From an uncultured Clostridia bacterium (GTDB lineage: Bacteria > Bacillota > Clostridia > Oscillospirales > Acutalibacteraceae): a stretch of 64,000 nt of DNA. The stretch's first letter is position 1. Every line of letters begins with the position of its first letter. Of the stretch, positions 9,045 through 16,337 are shown piece after piece. Location of the stretch: contig CALAEV010000033.1 in assembly GCA_937892525.1 (NCBI GenBank), forward strand, positions 5,098 through 69,097. The letters are read 5' to 3'. The notes beneath the pieces were generated by a model. That model was not told the origin of the DNA and did no database searches. It worked only from the letters and a program-made list of their open reading frames with translations. The translations under genes were made by a program, and so were the position numbers.

Positions 9045-9851
9045 ATGGATAATAAAAAAATAGTAAAAATCGTTATACTTGCAGTTGTTGTTCTTATTGT
9101 TGGTGTGCTTGTTTTCTCAAGCTTTACAGTTGTTTCAGCAGGTCACACAGGCGTTGTGCTTACATTTGGAGCAGTTGAAGATACTGTACTTGATGAAGGC
9201 TTGCACTTCAAAATCCCATTTATTCAAAGAGTAGTACAGATTAACAACCGTACTCAGAAAATCGAAACTGAGGGTTCTGCATCATCAAAAGACTTGCAGA
9301 TTGTTTCTTATGTTGTTGCAGTAAACTACCATGTAAACGATGATTCTTCTGCATCACTTTACCAGAATGTTGGTACAGATTACGGTTCGGTTATTGTTGT
9401 TCCTGCAATTCAGGAAAGTATTAAGGCAGTTTCAGCACAATATACTGCTGAAGAGCTTATTACAAAGCGTCAGGCAGTAGGCGACCAGATTAAAGATGCG
9501 TTGTCAGAAAAAATCAATCAGTATGGTCTTACAGTTGAAATTTTCAATATCGTGAATTTTGATTTCTCTGAAGAATTCAATGCAGCAGTTGAGGCAAAAC
9601 AGACTGCTCAACAGAATGCTTTAAAAGCAGAACAAGACCTTGCTCGTATTGAAGTTGAGGCAAAACAAAAGATTACTCAGGCAGAGGCAGAAGCAGAAAG
9701 TATTCGTCTTATTCAAGAAGCACTTGCAAAATCGCCTGACTATGTTGATTACATAAAATGGAATAAGTGGAATGGCGAATTACCAACTGTAATGGGCGAC
9801 AGTGGCGTACTTATCAGTATGGATGAGCTTGAAGGCAAGAATAATTCATAA
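9045..9851 (+). CDS. Prohibitin-type SPFH (band 7) membrane protein
   Basis: A 268-residue SPFH protein. One N-terminal membrane anchor (about 7-28) is followed by the band-7 domain: GHTGVVLTFGAVEDTVLDEG (about 34-53), the KIPFIQRVVQINNRTQKIE region, and a C-terminal coiled coil rich in Ala, Glu and Lys (about 175-225). The family forms large membrane-bound rings that organise membrane domains or regulate FtsH-type proteases. Domain order and length match bacterial prohibitin homologues. It is monocistronic, with its own promoter and a bidirectional terminator. Confidence 0.9.
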   Translation: MDNKKIVKIVILAVVVLIVGVLVFSSFTVVSAGHTGVVLTFGAVEDTVLDEGLHFKIPFIQRVVQINNRTQKIETEGSASSKDLQIVSYVVAVNYHVNDDSSASLYQNVGTDYGSVIVVPAIQESIKAVSAQYTAEELITKRQAVGDQIKDALSEKINQYGLTVEIFNIVNFDFSEEFNAAVEAKQTAQQNALKAEQDLARIEVEAKQKITQAEAEAESIRLIQEALAKSPDYVDYIKWNKWNGELPTVMGDSGVLISMDELEGKNNS

Positions 9852-9867
9852 ATAAGCAAAACAAAAA

Positions 9868-9897
9868 GGGTACTCGATTGAGTACCCTTAATTTTTT
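9868..9897. terminator. Bidirectional terminator between convergent genes
   Basis: Arms GGGTACTC (9868-9875) and GAGTACCC (9880-9887) with an A-run before and a T-run after, placed between two convergent genes. Confidence 0.85.
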
Positions 9898-9903
9898 GTC
9901 CAA

Positions 9904-11361
9904 TTATTTATGTGCATTACAACAAGAACAATCGCCTGTGCAACCACCAAATTCTTTTTTACCTTCTTCTGTATCTCTGTAATACTGGGTGTGAGTATCT
10001 CTGTGGTTTGTACTATTCCAGATTTCTTCTGCAATAGGTGCCCATTCTTTTGCATACTCATCACATTTACTACAAAGCTCGTCTGCACTTTCCTGACGGA
10101 TTAAGTCAGAAGATTTCGCGCCTGTTTCCTTGATAAGTTCGCGAAGTCTTTCGGGATTTTCAAGCATTGGGCAAGGACGAAGATGGTTATCGTTAAACGG
10201 CTGATTTTTATAATAAGCCATAAACAACGGACTTTGCAATGCCTCAAGTAATGTGTGAGTACGAATGTTTGAGTCAGAGAAGTGAATAAACACACAAGGT
10301 TCAATATCGCCTGCAGAGTTTACATGGAAGTAGTTTCTGCCACCTGCAATACAACCACCAACATATTCACCGTCATTCTGGAAGTCCATAATAAAAATAG
10401 GCTTACCTGTTTCACCGTTACGCATTTTCTTGTTCCAGAAATAAAGTTCTTTTCTTTGTTCTGGTGTAGGAATAAGCTCTTTATCTGCACCGTGACCTAC
10501 CGGCATATAGTTAAAGTTGAGCATATATTTTGCGCCTTTGCCGATAATAAAATCAACAAACTCATCACTTGTAACAGTAGGTAAATTTTTTCTTGTATAG
10601 CAAACAGATACACCAAAAAGACATTTTTTCTTTTTAAGTAAATCCATTGCTTTGAGTGTGGTCTGGTATGCACCTGCACCACGACGCCAGTCGTTTGATT
10701 CTTCATTACCCTCAAGGCTTAATGCAAGGGTAATATTACCACATTCATTTATAGCGTCACAAAGAGCCTCGTCAACCAAGGTTGCATTTGTGAAAATAAG
10801 GAAAATACAATCTTTATTGTTTCTGCAGATTTCAAGAACTTCTTTTTTCTTAATAAGTGGCTCGCCACCTGTAAGCCAATAGAAGTGGCAACCTAACTCC
10901 TTACCCTGACTCACGATGCTTTGCATTTCTTCAGGACTTAAATTAAGGTGATGACCATACTCTGCCGACCAACAACCTTTACAGTTAAGATTACAAGCAG
11001 AGGTAGGGTCAAAAAGAATGTTGAAAGGAATATTGCATTTGTATTTTTCACGGTTTGCTCGTACTGCTTTTGTGCCGTAATAACCTGCATCAATACCAAA
11101 AGAAAGAAGCATCTGTTTAACAACATTTCTGTCAATGTCATTAAGAATACTTAAAGCAAACTGAGTCCACACATTGTCTTTATCAAGAGCCATTTCCTGA
11201 AACTTCTTAAAATTTTCAGGTGGGAAAATCTTGTTAAAGATAGGTTCAATCTTATGACTTAATTTTACAATATTAGCGTGTGGGTCTTTATCCACATATT
11301 TAAGTAATCTGTCAAGGGCTATGCCAAGACTTTTCTTTTGAAGATTGTAAACTACTTTCAT
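9904..11361 (-). CDS. Radical SAM/SPASM-like protein
   Basis: A 485-residue radical SAM enzyme. The cluster-binding motif CNLNCKGC (CX3CX2C, about 123-130 of the protein) is followed by the GGEP motif (WLTGGEPL). Further Cys residues in the second half (CIAGGRNYF, EPCVFIHF, CPMLENP, then CSKC) fit auxiliary cluster binding in a SPASM-like region, and the C-terminus is a Cys-rich tail, GGCTGDCSCCNAHK. The N-terminal 100 residues are helical and have no named domain. Known relatives modify peptides or mature other enzymes, but no precursor peptide is seen nearby. The ATG at 11361 is preferred over 11376 because AAGGAAG precedes it. The actual reaction is unknown. Confidence 0.85.
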   Translation of the reverse strand: MKVVYNLQKKSLGIALDRLLKYVDKDPHANIVKLSHKIEPIFNKIFPPENFKKFQEMALDKDNVWTQFALSILNDIDRNVVKQMLLSFGIDAGYYGTKAVRANREKYKCNIPFNILFDPTSACNLNCKGCWSAEYGHHLNLSPEEMQSIVSQGKELGCHFYWLTGGEPLIKKKEVLEICRNNKDCIFLIFTNATLVDEALCDAINECGNITLALSLEGNEESNDWRRGAGAYQTTLKAMDLLKKKKCLFGVSVCYTRKNLPTVTSDEFVDFIIGKGAKYMLNFNYMPVGHGADKELIPTPEQRKELYFWNKKMRNGETGKPIFIMDFQNDGEYVGGCIAGGRNYFHVNSAGDIEPCVFIHFSDSNIRTHTLLEALQSPLFMAYYKNQPFNDNHLRPCPMLENPERLRELIKETGAKSSDLIRQESADELCSKCDEYAKEWAPIAEEIWNSTNHRDTHTQYYRDTEEGKKEFGGCTGDCSCCNAHK

Positions 11362-11571
11362 AATGCTTCCTTTCATAGTTTTTAGAAATCATACATTACA
11401 TATTTTATTGTAATTTCAAAACAAAGTCAACAATTTATTTTTTGATTTATTATATTTTAGTCATTTTAAGGGAAAAATAAACAGAAATGAAAATAAATTA
11501 TTAAAATAGTAGAAAAAAATTGTAAAATATGGTATATTAAAATTTATCTATAATATAAGGGTGAAACTTAA

Positions 11572-12852
11572 ATGAACAGTAAATCTTATACTGAAATTGC
11601 AAAGGGTGTAAAACTTCTTTGCGTAAACAGTAACAAGTTCAAAACAAATTGTATTAAAGTAGATTTTTACTTGCCTATAAATGAGCAATTTCCGGCTCTT
11701 AATGTACTTGCATCTCTTATGGGTCACACTTCAAAAAGATACAATACAGTAAAAACTTTCAACTCAAAGGTTGAGGGTATGTATGACGCTTGTTTTGACG
11801 CATCAATTGCAACCATAGGTGAAAAGGTTAGAATGCGTTTTTCAATGGAAGTGCTTGACGACAAATTCACCCTTGACGGCAATCTTATTTCAGAAGAAGC
11901 AGTAGATTTTCTTGTTGATATACTTGCAAACCCTAATTGTGACGAGAATGGCTTTGACGAAGAATTTACGGCTCGCGAAATCAGATTTACTCTTGAAAAT
12001 ATTGAGGCCCTTAAAAATGATAAACGCGCTTATTCGGTAGCACGACTTCGTCAGCTAATGTGTGAAGATGAGCCTTACGGAATTGATCACGAAAAACTTG
12101 CTGAAAATGTTAAAAAACTTGACAGTAAAGCACTTTTAACTGCATATAAAAAGATGCTTACAGATTCAACTGTTGTAATTACTGCTTGTGGTAGTATTGA
12201 TAGTGAAATGCTTGCAAACAAATTCAAGGATTTTGCCAACAATATTGAAAACAGAAACCCTTCAAAACTGGAAACAATTTTTGTTACAAAAGCCGATGGA
12301 ATCCGTTATTTTACAGAAGAAATGGAAGTTAATCAGGCAAAGCTTGTTATGGGACTTCGTGCAGGTATGAATAATGCCAATGACAACTACTTCCCGTTAC
12401 GAGTTATGACCGATATTTTTGGTGGTGGACCATATTCACGCCTTTTCCTTAATGTTCGTGAAAAAATGAGCCTTTGCTATTATTGTGGCGCAAGACTTGT
12501 GCGTGAAAAAGGTATAATTCTTATTCAAAGTGGTATTGAAGAAGAAAATTACGAAAAAGCAGTTAATGAAATTTTCAATCAACTTGAGATTATGAAAAAA
12601 GGCGAGTTTACTGACGAAGATTTTAATTCGTCTATTATTTCACTTTGCGATGCTTTCAAAGGTGTTGAAGATTCGCCTGTTGCAATTTGTAATTTTTACA
12701 GTTCACAAGATTTTGACGATGAAATTGTAAGTGGACCAGAGTTTGCAAAAAAGATTTCGCAGGTTACTCGTGAACAAGTTGTTGAGGTTGCAAAAAAAGT
12801 AAGCATTGACTCAGTTTATCTTCTTAAAGGGGAGGGTGCAGAAAATGAGTAA
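11572..12852 (+). CDS. yfmF: M16-family peptidase-like protein YfmF
   Basis: A 426-residue M16 (insulinase/pitrilysin fold) protein. The usual HXXEH zinc motif is not present at the expected N-terminal position (the sequence there reads ASLMGHTSKRYNT), as is normal for the YfmF half of the YfmF/YfmH pair. The C-terminal M16 lobe contains GGGPYSRLFLNVREKMSLCYYC, shown here only in part: GGGPYSRLF then REKMSLCYY. It overlaps the catalytic partner gene by eight bases, which supports a heterodimer. In some Firmicutes the pair is linked to elongation factor P modification. This is the first gene of an operon running to folD. Confidence 0.9.
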   Translation: MNSKSYTEIAKGVKLLCVNSNKFKTNCIKVDFYLPINEQFPALNVLASLMGHTSKRYNTVKTFNSKVEGMYDACFDASIATIGEKVRMRFSMEVLDDKFTLDGNLISEEAVDFLVDILANPNCDENGFDEEFTAREIRFTLENIEALKNDKRAYSVARLRQLMCEDEPYGIDHEKLAENVKKLDSKALLTAYKKMLTDSTVVITACGSIDSEMLANKFKDFANNIENRNPSKLETIFVTKADGIRYFTEEMEVNQAKLVMGLRAGMNNANDNYFPLRVMTDIFGGGPYSRLFLNVREKMSLCYYCGARLVREKGIILIQSGIEEENYEKAVNEIFNQLEIMKKGEFTDEDFNSSIISLCDAFKGVEDSPVAICNFYSSQDFDDEIVSGPEFAKKISQVTREQVVEVAKKVSIDSVYLLKGEGAENE

Positions 12853-14116
12853 TATCAAAGAAATCAGAAATGAACTTTTAAAAGATAGTTACTATGAAAT
12901 TGACCACTCATCAGGCTTTAAGATTTTTGTGTACCCTAAAGAAAACTATTCTTCAACTTATGCAGTTTTCGGTACTAAATACGGTTCTATTGACACTTGC
13001 TTCAAAAAGGATGGCGAAAAGGATTTTACAGAAGTGCCTGAGGGTATTGCTCACTTTTTAGAGCATAAATTATTTGAAAGTGAAGAGCTTGACGCCTTTG
13101 CAAGATATGCAAAAACAGGGGCAAGTGCAAACGCTTACACTTCATTTGATAAAACTTGTTATCTTTTTCAATGTACCGGTAATTTTGAGGAGTCTCTTGA
13201 AATCTTACTTGATTTTGTAAGTAATCCGTATTTCACAGAACAGACAGTACAAAAAGAGCAAGGTATTATCGGTCAGGAAATCAGAATGTATGAAGATGAG
13301 CCCGGTTGGGAGTCGCTTTTTGTACTTCTTCGTGCTATGTATCACAATCACCCAGTACGCATTGATATTGCAGGTACAGTTGAGTCAATTAGTCATATTA
13401 CTGCAGACCTTCTTTATGAGTGTTACGACACATTTTATAACCCTGCAAATATGGCGCTTGCAGTTGCAGGCAATGTAACAGTTGAGCAAGTATTAAAAAT
13501 TGCAGATAAAATGCTTAAACCAAAAGAAAGTAAAAAGGTTGAGCGTAAATTCCAAGTTGAACCTGAAAATGTAGTGAAAGATTATGATGAGCGCCATTTG
13601 TCAGTTGCTATGCCTATTTTCGCAATCGGTTTCAAAGAAAATGTTAAAACTCCTGAAAGAACATTAAAAGAGTCAATGGAAAGTGGAATTTTACTTGATA
13701 TTATTGCAGGTCCAACATCTTCACTTTACGAAGAACTTTTGAAAGATAATCTTATAAATACAACTTTTGATACAGAGTATTTTGAGGGTTACGGTTATTC
13801 TGCACACATCTTTAATGGTGAAAGCAAAGACCCTAGGGCAGTTCGTGAAAGAATAAACGCAGAAATCACAAGAGTTATGAGCGAGGGTGTTGACCGTGAA
13901 GCGTTCCAGCGCATTAAGAAAAAACACTATGGTAGTCTTATAATGGATTTTGACAATATAGATTCAATCAGTAATTCAATGATTAGCGCATATTTCAATA
14001 ATGAAGGTCTTTATGACCAATTAAAGCTTCTTGAAAGCATAACAGCAGAAGATATTGATAATCGACTAAAAAAAGCATTTAACATTGAAAATTCTTCAAT
14101 GTCAGTAATAAAGTAA
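12845..14116 (+). CDS. yfmH: M16-family zinc peptidase YfmH
   Basis: A 423-residue M16 metallopeptidase with the catalytic motif HFLEH (in GIAHFLEHKLFE, about 67-78) and the downstream Glu of the EQGIIGQEIRMYEDEP stretch. The second lobe holds the usual substrate-binding folds. The ATG at 12845 has GGGGAGG upstream within the end of yfmF and overlaps its stop, so translation is coupled. It is the active member of the YfmF/YfmH pair. The longer frame from 12806 lacks a ribosome site and reads through yfmF sequence, so it was not used. Confidence 0.92.
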   Translation: MSNIKEIRNELLKDSYYEIDHSSGFKIFVYPKENYSSTYAVFGTKYGSIDTCFKKDGEKDFTEVPEGIAHFLEHKLFESEELDAFARYAKTGASANAYTSFDKTCYLFQCTGNFEESLEILLDFVSNPYFTEQTVQKEQGIIGQEIRMYEDEPGWESLFVLLRAMYHNHPVRIDIAGTVESISHITADLLYECYDTFYNPANMALAVAGNVTVEQVLKIADKMLKPKESKKVERKFQVEPENVVKDYDERHLSVAMPIFAIGFKENVKTPERTLKESMESGILLDIIAGPTSSLYEELLKDNLINTTFDTEYFEGYGYSAHIFNGESKDPRAVRERINAEITRVMSEGVDREAFQRIKKKHYGSLIMDFDNIDSISNSMISAYFNNEGLYDQLKLLESITAEDIDNRLKKAFNIENSSMSVIK

Positions 14117-14135
14117 CCTGAAAGGAGTAATCTTT

Positions 14136-15065
14136 ATGAAATGGTTAACAGGTTATACAGAAGTCAGTTTTCCGGGTCTCAATTTAGATTTGAATGTATA
14201 TGAAAATCTTGTTGAGTTTACAATTCCCGGTTGGGATATTGACATTACAATTAAATTTTACGGTGTAATTATTGCATTTGGCTTTATTCTTGCAGTACTT
14301 TTTGGTGGCAGAATGGCTTATAAATGGAAAATGAGCATTGATAAAATGCTTGATGTTCTTATTTGGGGAACATTAGGTGGAATTGTTGGTGCAAGACTTT
14401 ATTATGTTATTTTCCAATGGGACAGCTATAAAGGCGACTTACTTTCCATATTCAAAATATGGGAGGGTGGACTTGCTATTTACGGTGGTATTATAGGTGG
14501 TCTTATTGCTGCATATTTTGTATGTAAAAAGGTTGATTTGCCATTCTTAAAGCTTCTCGATTTAGCAGGTATGAGCTTGCTTATCGGTCAGGGTATTGGC
14601 AGATGGGGCAACTTTACAAATCAGGAAGCATTTGGTATAAATACAGATTTGCCTTGGGGTATGACAAGTGAAAAAATCGACGACTACATAAATGCCCATT
14701 ATGGAAGTCTCGCAGAAAGTGGTATCCTTATGGAGTCAGGTAGTCCTGTTCACCCAACATTTCTTTACGAGTCAATCTGGTGCCTTTTAGGTTTTGTAGT
14801 CCTTTATATTGTGTGTAAAAAGTTCCATAAGTTTGACGGTCAGTTAATTCTCGGTTACGGTATTATTTACGGTCTTGAAAGAGCAGTTGTAGAGGGACTT
14901 CGTACAGACAGTTTGTATATAGGTAGTTCAAATATACGCGTTTCTCAGCTTGTTTCATTAGCACTTGTGGTTTCTTGTGTTTTATTGACAATCGTAAAAC
15001 TTATTCAGGTGAAACAAGAAAAAGAGGCAGTTGTTAAGGCTTATAAGGAGAAAAACAATGTATAA
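14136..15065 (+). CDS. lgt: Prolipoprotein diacylglyceryl transferase
   Basis: A 309-residue polytopic membrane enzyme that transfers diacylglyceryl from phosphatidylglycerol to the lipobox Cys of prolipoproteins. The Lgt signature [13 protein letters not shown] lies near residues 156-168, with [12 protein letters not shown] before it and HPTFLYES (about 206-213) after it. Seven membrane segments are expected. A clear AAAGGAG ribosome site lies upstream. It overlaps folD by eight bases. Its likely substrates include the binding lipoprotein encoded at 3938. Confidence 0.95.
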   Translation: MKWLTGYTEVSFPGLNLDLNVYENLVEFTIPGWDIDITIKFYGVIIAFGFILAVLFGGRMAYKWKMSIDKMLDVLIWGTLGGIVGARLYYVIFQWDSYKGDLLSIFKIWEGGLAIYGGIIGGLIAAYFVCKKVDLPFLKLLDLAGMSLLIGQGIGRWGNFTNQEAFGINTDLPWGMTSEKIDDYINAHYGSLAESGILMESGSPVHPTFLYESIWCLLGFVVLYIVCKKFHKFDGQLILGYGIIYGLERAVVEGLRTDSLYIGSSNIRVSQLVSLALVVSCVLLTIVKLIQVKQEKEAVVKAYKEKNNV

Positions 15066-15915
15066 AATTATTGATGGTAAAGAGGTTTCTGCATCTGTCA
15101 GAAATGAGATTAAAGCAGAAGTAGAAAAGCTTAAAGAACAAGGCAAAAAAACAGGACTTGCAGTTGTAATTGTAGGTAATAATCCTGCTTCACGCGTTTA
15201 TGTAAATAACAAGAAAAAAGGTTGTGCCGAGGTAGGCATGGAGTCATTTGAATATGCACTCCCTGAAGAAACAACAACTGAAGAATTATTAGCATTAGTT
15301 GAAAACCTTAATAATGACGACAATGTTGACGGCATTCTCTGTCAGTTGCCATTGCCAAAGCAGATTGATGAGAAAAAAGTACTTAACGCAATTTCTCCTG
15401 ATAAAGATGTTGACGCATTTCATCCTGTAAATACAGGTCATATTATGATTGGTGACCATTCGTTTTTACCTTGCACACCTGCAGGCATTATGGAAATGCT
15501 TAAATATTATGACATTTCTGTTGAGGGTAAAGAGTGTGTTGTAATCGGCAGAAGTAATATTGTTGGTAAGCCTATGGCTATGCTTTTATTAGGTCAGAAT
15601 GGTACAGTTACAATATGTCATTCAAGAACAAAAGACCTTGCAGAAGTAACTCGCCGTGCAGATATTCTCGTTGCTGCAGTAGGTATTGCATATTTCGTAA
15701 AAGAAGATATGGTTAAAGACGGTGCAGTTGTAATTGACGTTGGTATGAACAGAAACGCTGAGGGCAAGCTCTGTGGCGACGTTGATTTCCAGAATGTAAA
15801 AGATAAATGCTCATTTATTACCCCTGTCCCTGGTGGTGTAGGACCAATGACGATTACAATGTTGTTAAAGAACACACTAACAGCATCCAAAACGCATTTA
15901 ATGAATAATGAATGA
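15058..15915 (+). CDS. folD: Bifunctional methylenetetrahydrofolate dehydrogenase/cyclohydrolase
   Basis: A 285-residue FolD catalysing two steps of one-carbon folate interconversion. Visible motifs are [15 protein letters not shown] (catalytic Lys in the KKK run), [10 protein letters not shown], the nucleotide site [13 protein letters not shown] and the closing [10 protein letters not shown]. The ATG at 15058 sits inside the end of lgt after AAGGAG. The last residues (THLMNNE) and the stop are supplied by the AATGAATAATGAATG tract that follows, so the true ancestral C-terminus may have been altered by that repeat. It is the last gene of the yfmF operon. Confidence 0.95.
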   Translation: MYKIIDGKEVSASVRNEIKAEVEKLKEQGKKTGLAVVIVGNNPASRVYVNNKKKGCAEVGMESFEYALPEETTTEELLALVENLNNDDNVDGILCQLPLPKQIDEKKVLNAISPDKDVDAFHPVNTGHIMIGDHSFLPCTPAGIMEMLKYYDISVEGKECVVIGRSNIVGKPMAMLLLGQNGTVTICHSRTKDLAEVTRRADILVAAVGIAYFVKEDMVKDGAVVIDVGMNRNAEGKLCGDVDFQNVKDKCSFITPVPGGVGPMTITMLLKNTLTASKTHLMNNE

Positions 15916-15937
15916 TGAATATTGAATAATGAATAAT
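15898..15937. repeat. Imperfect tandem ATGAAT/ATAATGAAT tract
   Basis: Repeated units of the form ATAATGAAT and ATGATGAAT run from the last folD codons up to the hairpin repeat at 15939. A related but different tract lies at 28254-28288 after the MFS gene. Confidence 0.6.
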
Positions 15938-15938
15938 T

Positions 15939-15965
15939 GTAGGGGACGATGTTTACATCGTCCCG
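15939..15965 (+). repeat. REP-like hairpin repeat, variant form
   Basis: Starts GTAGGGGACGATGT and has perfect 10-base arms (15943-15952 against 15955-15964) around a two-base loop. It shares the GTAGGGG head and the overall design of the repeats at 6895 and 7091 but has a different stem. It may also act as a terminator for the folD operon, since T-rich sequence follows. Confidence 0.7.
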
Positions 15966-15976
15966 ATTTTTATATA

Positions 15977-16005
15977 TTGACATATACCCCCATAGGGTAT
16001 ATAAT
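15977..16005 (+). promoter_or_regulatory. Sigma-A promoter of csoR-copA
   Basis: Perfect TTGACA (15977-15982) and TATAAT (16000-16005) with a 17-base spacer. The spacer contains the CsoR-type operator. Confidence 0.85.
15983..16001. promoter_or_regulatory. CsoR-type copper operator
   Basis: The inverted repeat TATACCC (15983-15989) and GGGTATA (15995-16001) with a five-base centre fills the promoter spacer. It closely resembles the known Bacillus CsoR site (ATACCC...GGGTAT). Binding here would block RNA polymerase, and Cu(I) would relieve it. The regulator is the next gene. Confidence 0.8.
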
Positions 16006-16029
16006 AAAATCATAAAAGGAAGTGATTCT

Positions 16030-16329
16030 GTGAGTAATACTTGTGAATGTTGCAAGACAAAAATCCGTAGTGAAGAAGAGTACAAAGCGCTTATCAATCG
16101 TCTTAACCGAATTGAAGGTCAGATTCGTGGAATCAAGGGTATGGTTGAAAAAAACGCCTATTGTACGGACATAATAGTACAGGTATCTGCAGTCAATGCT
16201 GCTCTTAATGCATTCAATAAAGAACTCTTATCAAATCATATAAAAACTTGTGTTGCTGACGATATTAAAGCAGGAAAAACTGAAACTGTTGACGACTTGT
16301 TGTCAACCTTACAAAAACTTATGAAGTAG
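16030..16329 (+). CDS. csoR: Copper-sensing repressor CsoR
   Basis: A 99-residue CsoR/RcnR (DUF156) four-helix regulator that starts at GTG 16030 after AAAGGAAG. The Cu(I) ligand set is visible: Cys in the NAYCTDII segment, and His and Cys in NHIKTC. The central RLNRIEGQIRGI segment is the family hallmark. The N-terminus carries an extra CECC motif, possibly another metal site. The frame is open upstream to 15949, but that stretch contains the promoter and operator. The gene is eight bases from copA, and the pair forms an autoregulated copper-efflux unit. Confidence 0.93.
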   Translation: MSNTCECCKTKIRSEEEYKALINRLNRIEGQIRGIKGMVEKNAYCTDIIVQVSAVNAALNAFNKELLSNHIKTCVADDIKAGKTETVDDLLSTLQKLMK

Positions 16330-16337
16330 GTGAGCAA

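Noticed and set aside
12806..12844. Upstream start for yfmH
   Set aside because: The stretch lies inside yfmF without a ribosome site, and the ATG at 12845 has GGGGAGG upstream.
15949..16029. Longer CsoR starting at 15949
   Set aside because: This part contains the hairpin repeat, promoter and operator, and the GTG at 16030 has a good ribosome site and matches the family start.
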